This document shows positions 1-7,533 of a stretch of DNA of 64,000 nt, piece after piece. The stretch comes from Tissierella creatinophila DSM 6911 (GTDB lineage: Bacteria; Bacillota; Clostridia; Tissierellales; Tissierellaceae), in contig NZ_LTDM01000064.1 in the NCBI RefSeq assembly GCF_001940565.1, positions 50,835 to 114,834 of the forward strand. The letters run 5' to 3'. The notes beneath the pieces are model-generated. The model saw nothing but the letters and a program-made list of their open reading frames with translations. It was not told the origin of the DNA and did no database searches. Position 1 is the stretch's first letter; every line of letters begins with the position of its first letter. The position numbers and the translations under genes are program-made.

Positions 1-1
1 G

Positions 2-631
2 AGCGTGAAAAACCCTGATATAAATACTTGGTTATTAGATAAGTTTTTGTTGATGGCAGAATATGAAGGTCTGCATACAGTTGTAGTTTTTAATAAATCA
101 GACTTAGATAGTAAAGAAGCTGAAAAGTTAAAAGTAATATATGAAAGTGCAGGATACGAAGTTATAATAGCTAGTACAAAATTAGATATAGGAATTGAAA
201 GTTTAAAAAACCATTTAAAAGATAATATAAGTGTATTTGCTGGTCCTTCAGGAGTAGGTAAGTCATCTATATTAAACAAAATTCATAAAGGATTTAAATT
301 AGACACTGGGGATATAAGTTCTAAAAATAAAAGGGGAAAGCACACTACTAGACATATTGAACTTTTAGAATTAGACCACAATTCTTTTGTATTAGATTCT
401 CCAGGATTTAGTTCTTTAAATTTAGACTTTATAGAAAATGAATCTGAGGTTCGTGATTATTTTAAGGAAATACATGAATATGGTAAGGATTGCAAATTCC
501 TAAGTTGTTTGCATAATAAAGAACCAGGATGCTCTGTAAAAGATGCTGTAGAAAAAAATATTATAAATAAAAAAAGATATGATAATTATCTTTTACTATT
601 AGAAGAAGTAAAGAATATTAGGAGGTATTGA
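2..631 (+). CDS. rsgA: Ribosome small-subunit-dependent GTPase RsgA (5' end outside window)
   Basis: Circularly permuted GTPase that binds the 30S subunit late in assembly. The open frame runs in from the window edge, and the residues before the GTG at position 5 (Ser-Val) continue the family sequence, so the N-terminal OB domain and true start lie upstream. Visible motifs in permuted order, numbered from that GTG: G4 NKSD (30-33), G1 GPSGVGKSS (80-88), G3 DSPGF (about 131-135). They are followed by a C-terminal Cys/His zinc module with CKFLSCLHNKEPGC. The stop is one base before rpe, as in the conserved yloP/prpC-prkC-rsgA-rpe-thiN order, so it is probably co-transcribed with rpe. Confidence 0.96.
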   Translation, partial: SVKNPDINTWLLDKFLLMAEYEGLHTVVVFNKSDLDSKEAEKLKVIYESAGYEVIIASTKLDIGIESLKNHLKDNISVFAGPSGVGKSSILNKIHKGFKLDTGDISSKNKRGKHTTRHIELLELDHNSFVLDSPGFSSLNLDFIENESEVRDYFKEIHEYGKDCKFLSCLHNKEPGCSVKDAVEKNIINKKRYDNYLLLLEEVKNIRRY

Positions 632-632
632 T

Positions 633-1289
633 ATGGCTAAATTATCGCCTTCTTTATTATCTGCAAACTTTGCAGAATTAAAGAGTGAAATAGAAAAACT
701 TGAAAAAGGGGGGGCAGATTATCTTCATCTGGATGTTATGGATGGAAACTATGTTCCTAATATATCTTTTGGGACGCCTATTATAAAAAGCATCAAAAAG
801 ATTACCACACTTCCTCTGGATGTTCATTTAATGATAGATAAACCTGAAAGATATATAAAAGATTTTGTAGATGCTGGAGCAGATATTATAACTGTTCATG
901 GAGAAGCAACTATTCATCTTCATAGAGTTATACAACTTATAAAATCCTTTGGAGTAAAGGCAGGTGTATCTTTAAATCCATCAACTAATTTAAATAGCTT
1001 AGAGTATGTAATAGATGATTTAGACCTAATACTTATAATGAGTGTAAATCCAGGATTTGGTGGACAATCTTTTATTCCTGCCATTAAAAATAAAATAAAA
1101 TTAACTAGGGAACTAATAGATGAAAAGTCTTTAAATATAATTTTAGAAGTAGATGGTGGAGTTAAGTTAGATAATGTAAAGGAAATAGTAGATTTAGGAG
1201 CTGATTTAATAGTCGTTGGTTCTGATATATTTAAAGATTCTAATTTAGAACTAAGAACTAGTCAATTTAAAACAATAATATCAAATTAA
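633..1289 (+). CDS. rpe: Ribulose-phosphate 3-epimerase
   Basis: Interconverts ribulose 5-phosphate and xylulose 5-phosphate in the cytosolic pentose phosphate pathway. It is a full-length TIM barrel of 218 residues. The metal-binding and catalytic positions are visible in HLDVMDG (His32, Asp34, Asp37) and DVHLMI. The phosphate-binding loops are VNPGFGGQSF and EVDGGV. The start is ATG at 633 after AGGAGGTATTGAT, one base after the rsgA stop. The last codons lie inside the 42-bp palindrome that probably ends the transcript. Identification is secure. Confidence 0.97.
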   Translation: MAKLSPSLLSANFAELKSEIEKLEKGGADYLHLDVMDGNYVPNISFGTPIIKSIKKITTLPLDVHLMIDKPERYIKDFVDAGADIITVHGEATIHLHRVIQLIKSFGVKAGVSLNPSTNLNSLEYVIDDLDLILIMSVNPGFGGQSFIPAIKNKIKLTRELIDEKSLNIILEVDGGVKLDNVKEIVDLGADLIVVGSDIFKDSNLELRTSQFKTIISN

Positions 1290-1308
1290 TTTGATATTAT
1301 TGTTTTAA
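1267..1308. terminator. 42-bp perfect palindrome ending rpe; probable terminator
   Basis: Every base from 1267 pairs with its partner up to 1308, and the centre (1287/1288) falls in the rpe stop codon. The upstream arm is made of the last six rpe codons. The right arm ends in TGTTTTAA, which could act as a weak U-tract, so a terminator or processing hairpin is the simplest reading. thiN begins 41 bases further on, so some read-through is likely. Confidence 0.65.
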
Positions 1309-1349
1309 CATATATTTAAGAAATTTTTCAACCAAAGAAAGGCTTAGAG

Positions 1350-1985
1350 ATGAAGGGATTAATAATATCTAGTGGAGAAATAAAAGATTATAAATTGTTA
1401 AGTAAGGTCGTAGAAGAAAATGATTATATAGTATGTGCAGATGGAGGAGTAAATCATCTTTTAAAGATAGATAAACTCCCAAATATCGTATTAGGAGATT
1501 TGGATTCTATAGGAGAAAAAGAATTAAAAATTTTAAAGAATGAGAATGTAGAAATACGAAAGTTTCCTAAAATGAAAGATGAAACTGATACAGAACTTTG
1601 TATCAACTATTTACTACAAGAAGGCTATAAAGATATAAGACTTATGGGAGTTACTGGTACAAGATTTGACCATACACTTGCAAATATATATTTACTTAAA
1701 AGAATATATGATTTAGGAGCGAGAGGTAAAATAATAGATGCAAATAATAGGATTTTTTATACTAGTGATAGTATCTCTTTAAAGAAAAAAGAAGGTTTTT
1801 TTATTTCAATTATACCTATTAGTAAAGAAGGAATAATAATAAGCTTAGAGGGATTTCTATATCCTCTAAAAAAAGATTATATAGAGTTTTCAAGTACTAG
1901 AGGAATAAGTAATAAAATAGTAGAAGAATGTGGTGATATAAAAATTCATAGAGGTGAAGCCCTTGTAATAGAATCTAAAGATTAG
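1350..1985 (+). CDS. thiN: Thiamine diphosphokinase
   Basis: Transfers pyrophosphate from ATP to thiamine to form thiamine diphosphate. It has 211 residues, the usual bacterial length. Conserved features are CADGGVNHL (about 28-36), GDLDS (about 49-53), the acidic DETDTE segment (about 73-78) and the GVTGTRFDHT loop (about 100-109), followed by a small C-terminal beta domain. The start is ATG after AAAGAAAGG. The order rpe-thiN matches Bacillus and clostridia. No TPP riboswitch is visible upstream. Confidence 0.95.
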   Translation: MKGLIISSGEIKDYKLLSKVVEENDYIVCADGGVNHLLKIDKLPNIVLGDLDSIGEKELKILKNENVEIRKFPKMKDETDTELCINYLLQEGYKDIRLMGVTGTRFDHTLANIYLLKRIYDLGARGKIIDANNRIFYTSDSISLKKKEGFFISIIPISKEGIIISLEGFLYPLKKDYIEFSSTRGISNKIVEECGDIKIHRGEALVIESKD

Positions 1986-2049
1986 TTTTTATTAGTAACC
2001 TATTACTATTCTTTGTATATTATATTATAAAGGAATAGGGAGTGTTATT

Positions 2050-2217
2050 ATGAAGGGATTTAGATATTGCCATAAAACTAAAATGGAAAAGATTATAGGC
2101 ATTTCCCTAGGGGTAATAGGTTTTTTAATAGTCATAAATGTAATGCCTGTAAGATTTTTACTTTTATTAATAGGTATAGGGTTACTTTTAATGGGAACAC
2201 TAATATTTATGAAATAA
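2050..2217 (+). CDS. Small two-helix membrane peptide at the spoVM position
   Basis: A 55-codon frame not assigned to any family I recognise. After a basic N-terminus (MKGFRYCHKTKMEK) come two hydrophobic stretches, about 15-30 and 35-54, separated by a short VMPVRF turn. This predicts a helical hairpin in the membrane. The start is ATG after a GGAATAGGGAGTG region. The slot between thiN and rpmB is where B. subtilis has the 26-residue spoVM, but the sequence does not resemble SpoVM. Its last codons form the left arm of the 50-bp palindrome at 2203-2252. It is a plausible real gene because hydrophobicity is coherent and spacing is operon-like. Confidence 0.6.
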   Translation: MKGFRYCHKTKMEKIIGISLGVIGFLIVINVMPVRFLLLLIGIGLLLMGTLIFMK

Positions 2218-2252
2218 GGCTACCACTAGTGGTAGCCTTATTTCATAAATAT
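2203..2252. terminator. 50-bp perfect palindrome between convergent genes; bidirectional terminator
   Basis: Arms of 24 bases around a central TA pair without a mismatch, and the GC-containing core is GGCTACCAC / GTGGTAGCC. Each side is flanked by ATAAG/CTTATTT and TATTT, giving T-rich tails in both directions. It lies exactly between the stop of the small membrane gene and the stop of rpmB, so it should terminate both. The left arm includes coding bases of the small gene. Confidence 0.85.
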
Positions 2253-2254
2253 AT

Positions 2255-2446
2255 CTATAGTGCCCTTTCAACATATCCTGATCTTAAACATCTAGTACAT
2301 ACATTGATTTTTTTAACAGATCCATTTATAATGGCTCTTACTTTTCTAAGATTAGGGGACCAACTTCTAAGATTCTTTTTATTTGAGAAGGTAACATTAT
2401 GACCAAATGTTTTACCTTTTCCACATACATCACAGCTTCTTGCCAT
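2255..2446 (-). CDS. rpmB: 50S ribosomal protein L28
   Basis: Large-subunit protein of 63 residues, with the family N-terminus MARSCDVCGKGKTFGHNV. It is the zinc-binding form: a CxxC pair (Cys5, Cys8) and a second CTRC pair near residues 49-52. The ATG at 2446 is chosen because AGGAGGTG sits just upstream; a longer reading from the GTG inside that Shine-Dalgarno would be wrong. It is transcribed alone and opposite to its neighbours, as in Bacillus and clostridia. Confidence 0.97.
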   Translation of the reverse strand: MARSCDVCGKGKTFGHNVTFSNKKNLRSWSPNLRKVRAIINGSVKKINVCTRCLRSGYVERAL

Positions 2447-2518
2447 TTGAAACACCTCCTTGACTAGCTTTAAACAAAATCATATAGTTTTATTCTTATT
2501 AGCTATAAATACTATAAT

Positions 2519-2548
2519 ATTCTAACACATAAAACTATATAAATGCAA
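2519..2548 (-). promoter_or_regulatory. Candidate promoter for rpmB
   Basis: Read on the minus strand: -35 TTGCAT (2543-2548), an 18-base spacer and -10 TAGAAT (2519-2524). This gives a leader of roughly 65 bases before the rpmB ATG. It is a match to the vegetative consensus only; the spacer is one base longer than ideal. Confidence 0.5.
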
Positions 2549-2605
2549 CTAAAATGTGATAATAATCTAACTTAATTAGTGTAAGGGTTATAAAAAACGT
2601 TAAAT

Positions 2606-2660
2606 TTTTATCTTATGCCTATAATAGTTTTATTAAAACTATTATAGGCATAAGATAAAA
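2606..2660. repeat. 55-bp palindrome in a divergent intergenic region
   Basis: Two perfectly complementary 27-base arms around a single T (2633). Unlike the other palindromes of this size it does not follow a gene: it lies between two divergent promoters and neither side has a U-tract. It could be a protein-binding operator, a cruciform-prone element or the relic of a short mobile palindrome. It ends 17 bases before the -35 of the yloU promoter. Confidence 0.8.
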
Positions 2661-2676
2661 GAGAAATAGTATTTAG

Positions 2677-2705
2677 TTGAATTTTTTTTATTTTTAGGGT
2701 AGAAT
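2677..2705 (+). promoter_or_regulatory. Vegetative promoter for the yloU-yloV operon
   Basis: -35 TTGAAT (2677-2682), a 17-base T-rich spacer and -10 TAGAAT (2700-2705). It would start transcription near 2712, about 35 bases before the chosen yloU ATG. Confidence 0.75.
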
Positions 2706-2745
2706 ATTAAATATGGTATATGTAAAAACAAGGAGGAGATTGTTT

Positions 2746-3102
2746 ATGCCAGCCAAAACTAATACAGATATAGGAACAATAAGCATTGATGAAAGCGTAA
2801 TAGCAACACTTGCAGGTGTATCTGCAATGGAAAGCTATGGTATAGTAGGTATGGCTTCTAAGAATGCTACAGATGGGTTATTTGAACTACTGAAGTGGGA
2901 TTCTTTAACAAAGGGAATAAAAGTATATTCAAAAGATAATAGACTTGTTATTGATTTACATGTAATATTACAATATGGTGTTAAAATCTCAGTTGTAGCA
3001 AAAAACATAATTGAAAGAGTAAAATTTAATGTAGAAAAACTAACTGGACAAAAGATAGATTCCATAAATATTTATGTACAAGGAATTAGGGTTCAAAAGT
3101 AG
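2746..3102 (+). CDS. yloU: Asp23/Gls24 family envelope stress response protein
   Basis: Small (118-residue) Asp23-family protein. Relatives are membrane-associated, affect cell-envelope homeostasis and sit next to the FakA-type kinase throughout the Firmicutes. The family core is visible as GTISIDESVIATLAGVSAME near the N-terminus, and the C-terminal part ends in NIYVQGIRV. The ATG at 2746 is used because AAGGAGGAGATTGTTT precedes it; the ATG at 2713 is further upstream and has no ribosome site. Precise biochemical function is not known from sequence. Confidence 0.92.
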   Translation: MPAKTNTDIGTISIDESVIATLAGVSAMESYGIVGMASKNATDGLFELLKWDSLTKGIKVYSKDNRLVIDLHVILQYGVKISVVAKNIIERVKFNVEKLTGQKIDSINIYVQGIRVQK

Positions 3103-3120
3103 TTTAAGGAGGTACTATAC

Positions 3121-4776
3121 TTGAAAATAAAGATTATAGATGGAGCCCTGATGAAAAAGGCACTTAAAGGTGCTGCAGGTCTTCTCGAAAAAAACAAGGA
3201 GGAGGTAAACTCCTTAAACGTTTTTCCTGTTCCAGATGGAGACACTGGAACTAATATGAGTTTAACCATTAAATCAGCCGTAAAACAGGGACTCTTAGTA
3301 GAAGGCAATGATGCATCTAAAATAGCTTTGGGAGCAAGCCAGGGCTCTTTGATGGGTGCTAGGGGGAACTCTGGGGTTATACTATCACAGCTTTTTAGAG
3401 GATTTGCAAATGGTTTAAAAAATCATAAAGAAGTAAATGTAAAATTATTAGCTAAAGGTTTAAAAGAAGCTTCAGATACTGCATATAAAGCTGTAATGAA
3501 ACCCACTGAAGGAACAATCCTTACTGTAGCTAGAGAGTGTGGCGAATTTGCTATGTCTATTTGGAGAGAAGATGAAGATGTATTAGTATTTTTAAAAAGA
3601 GTAATAGATCACGGTAATATTACTTTAGAAAAAACTCCAGAGATGCTTCAAGTGTTAAAACAAGCAGGCGTAGTTGATGCTGGTGGTAAAGGTTTTATGT
3701 ATGTTCTTATAGGAGCATATAATGCATTAGCTGGTATAGAAAGTTTTGAAGAAGAATTTATAGAAAAATCTAAGGCTCCAAAAGTAGAAATTTCTCATAG
3801 AGAACCCATTGATACTGATGATATTAAATATGGATACTGTACTGAACTTATGATAAATACAAAATATAATGATATAAATGGCTTAAGGGAAGATTTATCT
3901 AAATTAGGTGATTCACTGATGGTTGTAGGTGGAGAAAACCTTATAAAAATACACATCCATACTAATGACCCAGGATTAGTTATTCAAAAAGGTACTTCAC
4001 TGGGTAGTTTAAGCGATATAAAAATTGATAATATGAGATATCAACATGAGGAGATTTTATTAAAAAAAGAATTGGAATCACAAAAGGATATAAAAGATTT
4101 ATCTGAAAAACAAAAACAAAAAGAATACTCTTTTGTCGCTATTTCTATTGGTGAAGGAATAGATAAGGTTTTTAATGAGTTAAATGTAGATTATATTGTA
4201 CCAGGAGGACAAACTATGAATCCGAGTACGGAAGATATATTTAATGCAATAGAAAATACAAAAGGTAAAAATGTATTTATACTTCCAAATAACGGTAATA
4301 TAATACTTGCAGCCGAACAGACTAAAGAACTTAGTAATAGAAATATTGTTGTTCTTCCTACAAAAACTATTCCAGAGGGGATTTCTGCTCTTTTGGCTTT
4401 TAATGAAGAAGACAATGTAGAGGATAATATAGAAAACATGATATCGAGCATTAAAAACGTAGTTACCGGTCAGATAACTTATGCTGTAAGAGATACTGAT
4501 TTAGATAATAAAAGAATTAATAAAGATGATATAATAGGGCTCTCAAAAGGAGATGTTTTAGTTTCAGGCAAAGACATCAACGAAGTATCTATAAATTTAA
4601 TTAAAGAAATTATAAATGATGATATATCTTTAGTTACAGTTTTTTATGGAGAAGATATAAAAGAAGAAGAAGCAAATGAATTAGCATCATCTTTGGAAAC
4701 AGAACTAGAGGGCATAGATATAGAGGTAATATATGGTGGTCAGCCTCTTTATTATTATATTTTTTCTTTAGAATAA
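3121..4776 (+). CDS. yloV: FakA-type fatty acid kinase (DhaL/DegV-linked, YloV)
   Basis: ATP-binding subunit that, with a FakB/DegV lipid carrier, phosphorylates exogenous fatty acids to acyl-phosphates for PlsX/PlsY-dependent phospholipid synthesis. It has 551 residues, the usual FakA length. The N-terminal DhaL-like domain shows PVPDGDTGTNM (36-46, magnesium-binding Asp39 and Asp41) and GARGNSGVILSQ (about 78-89). The remainder is the FakA middle and C-terminal domains. It starts with TTG after AAGGAGG, 18 bases after yloU. No fakB gene is in this window, so the partner must be elsewhere. Confidence 0.93.
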   Translation: MKIKIIDGALMKKALKGAAGLLEKNKEEVNSLNVFPVPDGDTGTNMSLTIKSAVKQGLLVEGNDASKIALGASQGSLMGARGNSGVILSQLFRGFANGLKNHKEVNVKLLAKGLKEASDTAYKAVMKPTEGTILTVARECGEFAMSIWREDEDVLVFLKRVIDHGNITLEKTPEMLQVLKQAGVVDAGGKGFMYVLIGAYNALAGIESFEEEFIEKSKAPKVEISHREPIDTDDIKYGYCTELMINTKYNDINGLREDLSKLGDSLMVVGGENLIKIHIHTNDPGLVIQKGTSLGSLSDIKIDNMRYQHEEILLKKELESQKDIKDLSEKQKQKEYSFVAISIGEGIDKVFNELNVDYIVPGGQTMNPSTEDIFNAIENTKGKNVFILPNNGNIILAAEQTKELSNRNIVVLPTKTIPEGISALLAFNEEDNVEDNIENMISSIKNVVTGQITYAVRDTDLDNKRINKDDIIGLSKGDVLVSGKDINEVSINLIKEIINDDISLVTVFYGEDIKEEEANELASSLETELEGIDIEVIYGGQPLYYYIFSLE

Positions 4777-4780
4777 AATT

Positions 4781-4801
4781 ACCCTACTTTTAAAGTAGGG
4801 T
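4781..4801 (+). terminator. Terminator after yloV
   Basis: A ten-base stem ACCCTACTTT/AAAGTAGGGT with a one-base centre is followed by GTTTTTATT. recG starts only 33 bases downstream, so this may attenuate rather than fully stop transcription into recG. Confidence 0.8.
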
Positions 4802-4833
4802 GTTTTTATTCTATTTAAAAGGAGGTGTGAAAG

Positions 4834-6879
4834 ATAGATATACAATTTCTTAAAGGTGTAGGTCCTAAAAGAGCAGATAAACTAAATAAATTAGGAATAT
4901 ATACTGTTGAAGATTTGTTAAAGTTTTTCCCAAAAGAATATGAAGATAGATCAAGATTCTCACTTCTTAAAGAATCTCCAATAGGAGAAAAAGCTAGTTT
5001 AGAAGTTGAAATATTAGGATCGGGACAAATTTTAAAACCCAGAAAAAATATGTCTATTCTAAAGGTACCATTTAAAGACAATAGTGGGCAAGGATATTTA
5101 ACATTTTTTAATCAAGAATACTTGAAAAATAAATTTAATATAGGTGATATATTTAAAATACATGGTAAAATAAATAAAATAGGAATGGAGTTACAAGTTA
5201 CAAATCCTATCTTTGAAAAAAAAGAATTAAACAGCAATCTAGGACGAATAATACCGTTATACTCTTTAACTAAGGGACTTACAAATAATGATATACTTAA
5301 AATTATGACAATAGCAGTAAAAGAAAATGTAGATTTATTACAAGAGAATTTACCACTATACATGATGCATAAATATAACTTAATGAGTATAAAAGATTCT
5401 ATAAAAAACATTCATTATCCTATTAATAGTGAAAAATTAAAACAAGCTCAAAACAGATTGAAATTTGAAGAATTACTAATTTTACAATTAGGTTTATTTA
5501 TGATAAAAAGTTCTAGCACAACTGATAATAAAGGTATATCTTTTTGTAAGTTTAAAGATACTAAAAAAATGATAAACTCCCTTTCATTTAAGCTAACAAA
5601 TGCCCAAACTAGAGTAATAGAAGAAATAGAAAAAGATATGGACAGTGACAAACAAATGAATAGACTTATACAAGGTGATGTAGGTTCTGGTAAAACTATC
5701 ATAGCTGCTATCGCTATGTTTAAATGTGTTAAATCTGGATATCAAAGTGCAATGCTAGCCCCTACAGAAATACTTGCAACTCAGCATTTTAAATCATTAG
5801 AACCTATATTTGATGAATGGGGGATAAAATGCGAACTTCTCATTGGTTCTTTAACTCCTAAAAATAAGGCTAAAGTATTAGAAAAACTTAAAAATGGAGA
5901 AATAGATATTCTAATAGGGACTCATGCTATTATTCAAGAGGGAATTGAATTTGATAGACTTGGACTTGCAATTACTGATGAACAACATAGATTTGGGGTA
6001 AAACAAAGGGCTATATTAAATAAGAAGGGAAACAATCCAGATATTATAGTTATGACGGCAACTCCAATTCCCAGAACTTTGGCACTAATTTTATATGGGG
6101 ATTTAGATATTTCCATAATAGATGAACTTCCTCCTGGAAGGAAAGAGATTGAAACCTTTGCAATAGGGCCAAATATGATTGAGAGAATGAACGGATTTAT
6201 AAAAAAACAAATATTAGAAGGGAGACAAGCTTATATAGTCTGTCCTCTAATAGAGGAATCTGAGAGTTTAAATTTAAATTCTGCCCAAGAGATATATACT
6301 GAATTAAAAGATAATACTTTCAAAGAATTTAAAGTTGGTCTTTTACATGGAAAAATGAATTCCAAAGAAAAAGATGAGATTATGCAAATGTTTAAAAATA
6401 AAAATTTAGATATTTTGATCTCTACAACTGTAATAGAGGTTGGGGTAAATGTTCCAAATGCAAATATAATGACTATATACAATTCAGAAAGATTTGGACT
6501 AGCGCAGCTTCATCAATTAAGAGGAAGAGTAGGTAGGGGAGAGTATCAGTCTTATTGTATACTTATAAACTATAGTAAAAATAAAATCGCTAGAGAAAGA
6601 ATGAGAATATTACAAGATTCTACTGATGGATTTAAAATATCAGAAAAGGATTTAGAAATTAGAGGTCCTGGTGAATTTTTTGGAACTAGACAACATGGAT
6701 TACCGGAACTAAAAATTGCTAACTTATTTACTGATATAAGAATATTAAAGATAGTTCAAAAGGAAGCTTTAGAAATAATGAGAATAGATCCAAACTTAGA
6801 AAGACTAGAGCATCAAAAGTTAAAAATAGAGATAAAAAACATGTTTAAAGATGTAGGAGAGGATTTAATCTTAAATTAA
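4834..6879 (+). CDS. recG: ATP-dependent DNA helicase RecG, apparent ATA start
   Basis: Superfamily 2 helicase that remodels stalled replication forks and Holliday junctions. It has 681 residues when begun at ATA 4834. The N-terminus DIQFLKGVGPKRADKL is the conserved start of the RecG wedge region. Walker A GDVGSGKT is at 281-288 and the DEQH box at 382-385. Conserved helicase motifs GLLHGKM and QLRGRVGRG follow. No ATG, GTG or TTG exists in frame between the TGA at 4828-4830 and the TTG at 4915. That TTG has no ribosome site and would delete 27 conserved residues. The ATA at 4834 lies six bases after GGAGGTG. An indel in the source is the alternative. Confidence 0.93.
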   Translation: MDIQFLKGVGPKRADKLNKLGIYTVEDLLKFFPKEYEDRSRFSLLKESPIGEKASLEVEILGSGQILKPRKNMSILKVPFKDNSGQGYLTFFNQEYLKNKFNIGDIFKIHGKINKIGMELQVTNPIFEKKELNSNLGRIIPLYSLTKGLTNNDILKIMTIAVKENVDLLQENLPLYMMHKYNLMSIKDSIKNIHYPINSEKLKQAQNRLKFEELLILQLGLFMIKSSSTTDNKGISFCKFKDTKKMINSLSFKLTNAQTRVIEEIEKDMDSDKQMNRLIQGDVGSGKTIIAAIAMFKCVKSGYQSAMLAPTEILATQHFKSLEPIFDEWGIKCELLIGSLTPKNKAKVLEKLKNGEIDILIGTHAIIQEGIEFDRLGLAITDEQHRFGVKQRAILNKKGNNPDIIVMTATPIPRTLALILYGDLDISIIDELPPGRKEIETFAIGPNMIERMNGFIKKQILEGRQAYIVCPLIEESESLNLNSAQEIYTELKDNTFKEFKVGLLHGKMNSKEKDEIMQMFKNKNLDILISTTVIEVGVNVPNANIMTIYNSERFGLAQLHQLRGRVGRGEYQSYCILINYSKNKIARERMRILQDSTDGFKISEKDLEIRGPGEFFGTRQHGLPELKIANLFTDIRILKIVQKEALEIMRIDPNLERLEHQKLKIEIKNMFKDVGEDLILN

Positions 6880-6891
6880 CTTTTTAAAATA

Positions 6892-6910
6892 TGATATTAT
6901 ATGATATTAT
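6892..6910 (+). promoter_or_regulatory. Possible tandem extended -10 elements upstream of rsmD
   Basis: The ten-base unit ATGATATTAT occurs twice in a row at 6891-6910, so TGATATTAT (an extended -10 form) is present at 6892-6900 and 6902-6910. No good -35 is seen. It is a weak call for an internal promoter of rsmD-coaD. Confidence 0.35.
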
Positions 6911-6939
6911 AGATATATTAAAACTAAAGGAGAATCGGT

Positions 6940-7533
6940 GTGAGAGTTATATCTGGAATAAGTAAAGGTCATAAATTAAAATCGCCTAAAGGTCAAAATA
7001 CTAGGCCTACAGAAGATAGAATAAAAGAATCTTTATTTAATATATTAGGGACTTTAAAGAAAGATTCCTTAGTTCTAGATTTGTTTGCAGGTTCTGGGGC
7101 TATCGGAATAGAGTTTTTAAGTAGAGGAGCTAATAAAGCTTATTTTGTAGATTCTTCTTATGAGAGTATAAAAACTGTAAAGGAAAATCTAGAGCATACT
7201 AAATTTTTAGAATATGCTACAATATATAAAAAAGATAGTATTGGTGTTATTTCATTTCTAAAAGACCAAGGTTTGAAATTTGATTATATATACATAGATC
7301 CTCCTTTTGAAAAGCATGATCTTTTATTTACTGTTTTAGAGCATATAAATAGATATCACATTTTACACAAGGATGGTGTTATAATGATTGAGCATGAAAA
7401 ACAACTAGAATTAGATGAGGCTATAATAAACTTTGAAAAGATAGACTTTAGGAACTATGGAAGTAAATCTATAACATTCTTAAAAGGTCTTAAGGAGGAA
7501 GTAAATGAAAGTAATATATCCAGGCAGTTTTGA
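6940..7533 (+). CDS. rsmD: 16S rRNA (guanine966-N2)-methyltransferase RsmD
   Basis: SAM-dependent methyltransferase for a guanine of 16S rRNA. The SAM motif DLFAGSGAIGIEFLSRGA lies near residues 46-63. The catalytic (N/D)PPF signature appears as YIDPPFEK near residue 120. The 197-residue length is normal. It starts at GTG after AAAGGAG. It overlaps coaD by 29 bases, the usual rsmD-coaD coupling. Confidence 0.94.
   Translation: MRVISGISKGHKLKSPKGQNTRPTEDRIKESLFNILGTLKKDSLVLDLFAGSGAIGIEFLSRGANKAYFVDSSYESIKTVKENLEHTKFLEYATIYKKDSIGVISFLKDQGLKFDYIYIDPPFEKHDLLFTVLEHINRYHILHKDGVIMIEHEKQLELDEAIINFEKIDFRNYGSKSITFLKGLKEEVNESNISRQF

Larger units (their letters stand above)
2447..2745. other. Divergent intergenic region between rpmB and the yloU operon
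   Basis: About 300 bases with no credible gene. It holds the rpmB Shine-Dalgarno and a leader with a 12-bp inverted repeat (ATATAGTTTTAT at 2482-2493 against its complement at 2529-2540). It also holds a candidate rpmB promoter, the 55-bp palindrome at 2606-2660 and a good vegetative promoter at 2677-2705 for the yloU operon. I see no riboswitch or RNA gene. Confidence 0.7.

Noticed and set aside
2713..2745. Upstream ATG as start for yloU
   Set aside because: It precedes the AAGGAGGAG ribosome site and lies almost at the predicted transcription start; the ATG at 2746 fits the family length.
4915..4917. TTG as recG start
   Set aside because: No Shine-Dalgarno and it would cut off conserved N-terminal residues; the ATA at 4834 fits much better.
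6891..6910. Tandem ATGATATTAT as the start of a repeat array
   Set aside because: Only two copies, no spacers; better explained as promoter -10 elements or chance in AT-rich DNA.
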